Below are positions 5,576-5,627 of a DNA stretch of 5,627 bases, piece by piece (position 1 is the stretch's first letter; every line of letters begins with the position of its first letter). Where the stretch lies: positions 1 to 5,627 of the forward strand of contig DGTW01000280.1 of NCBI GenBank assembly GCA_002393835.1, written 5' to 3'. The notes under the pieces were generated by a model, which worked only from the letters and a program-made list of their open reading frames with translations, was not told where the DNA came from and did no database searches. The DNA is from Treponema sp. UBA4326. Lineage in GTDB: Bacteria; Spirochaetota; Spirochaetia; Treponematales; Treponemataceae. Both the position numbers and the translations under genes were made by a program.

Positions 5576-5627
5576 CGAGTTTTGAGATTATCCGGCCTTG
5601 TCAAAAAAGGCGTGAAGGAGTGAAACG
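5576..5627. repeat. Structured repeat element, copy 2, cut by the window edge
   Basis: cgagttttgagattatcc is repeated exactly (5576-5593 versus 5363-5380), 213 bp after copy 1. After a divergent spacer, tcaaaaaa recurs at the equivalent place (5601-5608 versus 5389-5396), followed by different bases. The conserved start and A-run with changed stem bases suggest a related element whose arms differ in sequence. The rest lies outside the window. Confidence 0.6.

Overview
The window reads as chromosomal DNA of a diderm (Gram-negative-type) bacterium. The evidence is an outer-membrane beta-barrel protein with an Omp85-type layout, a lipoprotein with a clean lipobox, and type II ketosynthase and dehydratase genes of the aryl-polyene (APE) type. 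The lipoprotein and barrel style, together with GC-rich palindromic repeats in and between genes, suggest a Treponema-like spirochaete. That placement is an impression from family resemblance and needs a database search.

Layout. Bases 1-1512 (+) hold the 3' part of a radical SAM gene whose frame is open to the left edge, so its start and probably an N-terminal cobalamin-binding domain lie outside. A GC-rich palindromic segment sits in frame inside it (about 1073-1144). Bases 1513-1675 form a short convergent intergenic region filled with a related nested palindromic element, a perfect GC hairpin and an AT-rich repeat. Bases 1676-3028 (-) encode a single-POTRA outer-membrane beta-barrel protein whose signal peptide contains a 12-bp tandem repeat. 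Bases 3029-3092 form a compact divergent promoter region.

Bases 3093-5349 (+) are a tight three-gene operon with ATGA stop/start overlaps: a DUF3261-like lipoprotein, a FabF-like beta-ketoacyl-ACP synthase, and an ApeP-like hot-dog dehydratase. This order matches part of known APE gene clusters, whose products make pigment-like polyene carboxylic acids that end up in the outer membrane. In such a pathway the synthase elongates an ACP-bound polyene, the dehydratase (normally as a partner complex) creates each double bond, and the lipoprotein is thought to serve transport or anchoring. The ketoreductase, ACPs, second synthase, acyltransferase, LolA-like and MMPL-type exporter genes are not in the window.

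Bases 5350-5627 contain no convincing gene. A good Shine-Dalgarno sequence overlaps the dehydratase stop but has no start codon behind it. It is followed by a strongly structured, multi-hairpin repeat (5363-5537) and the start of a second copy (5576 to the edge). The repeat appears to separate the operon from whatever lies downstream.

Most notable points: the in-frame palindromic element in the radical SAM gene, the tandem structured repeat after the operon, the absence of the canonical catalytic histidine in the dehydratase, and the divergent pairing of an APE-type operon with an unusual Omp85-like barrel.
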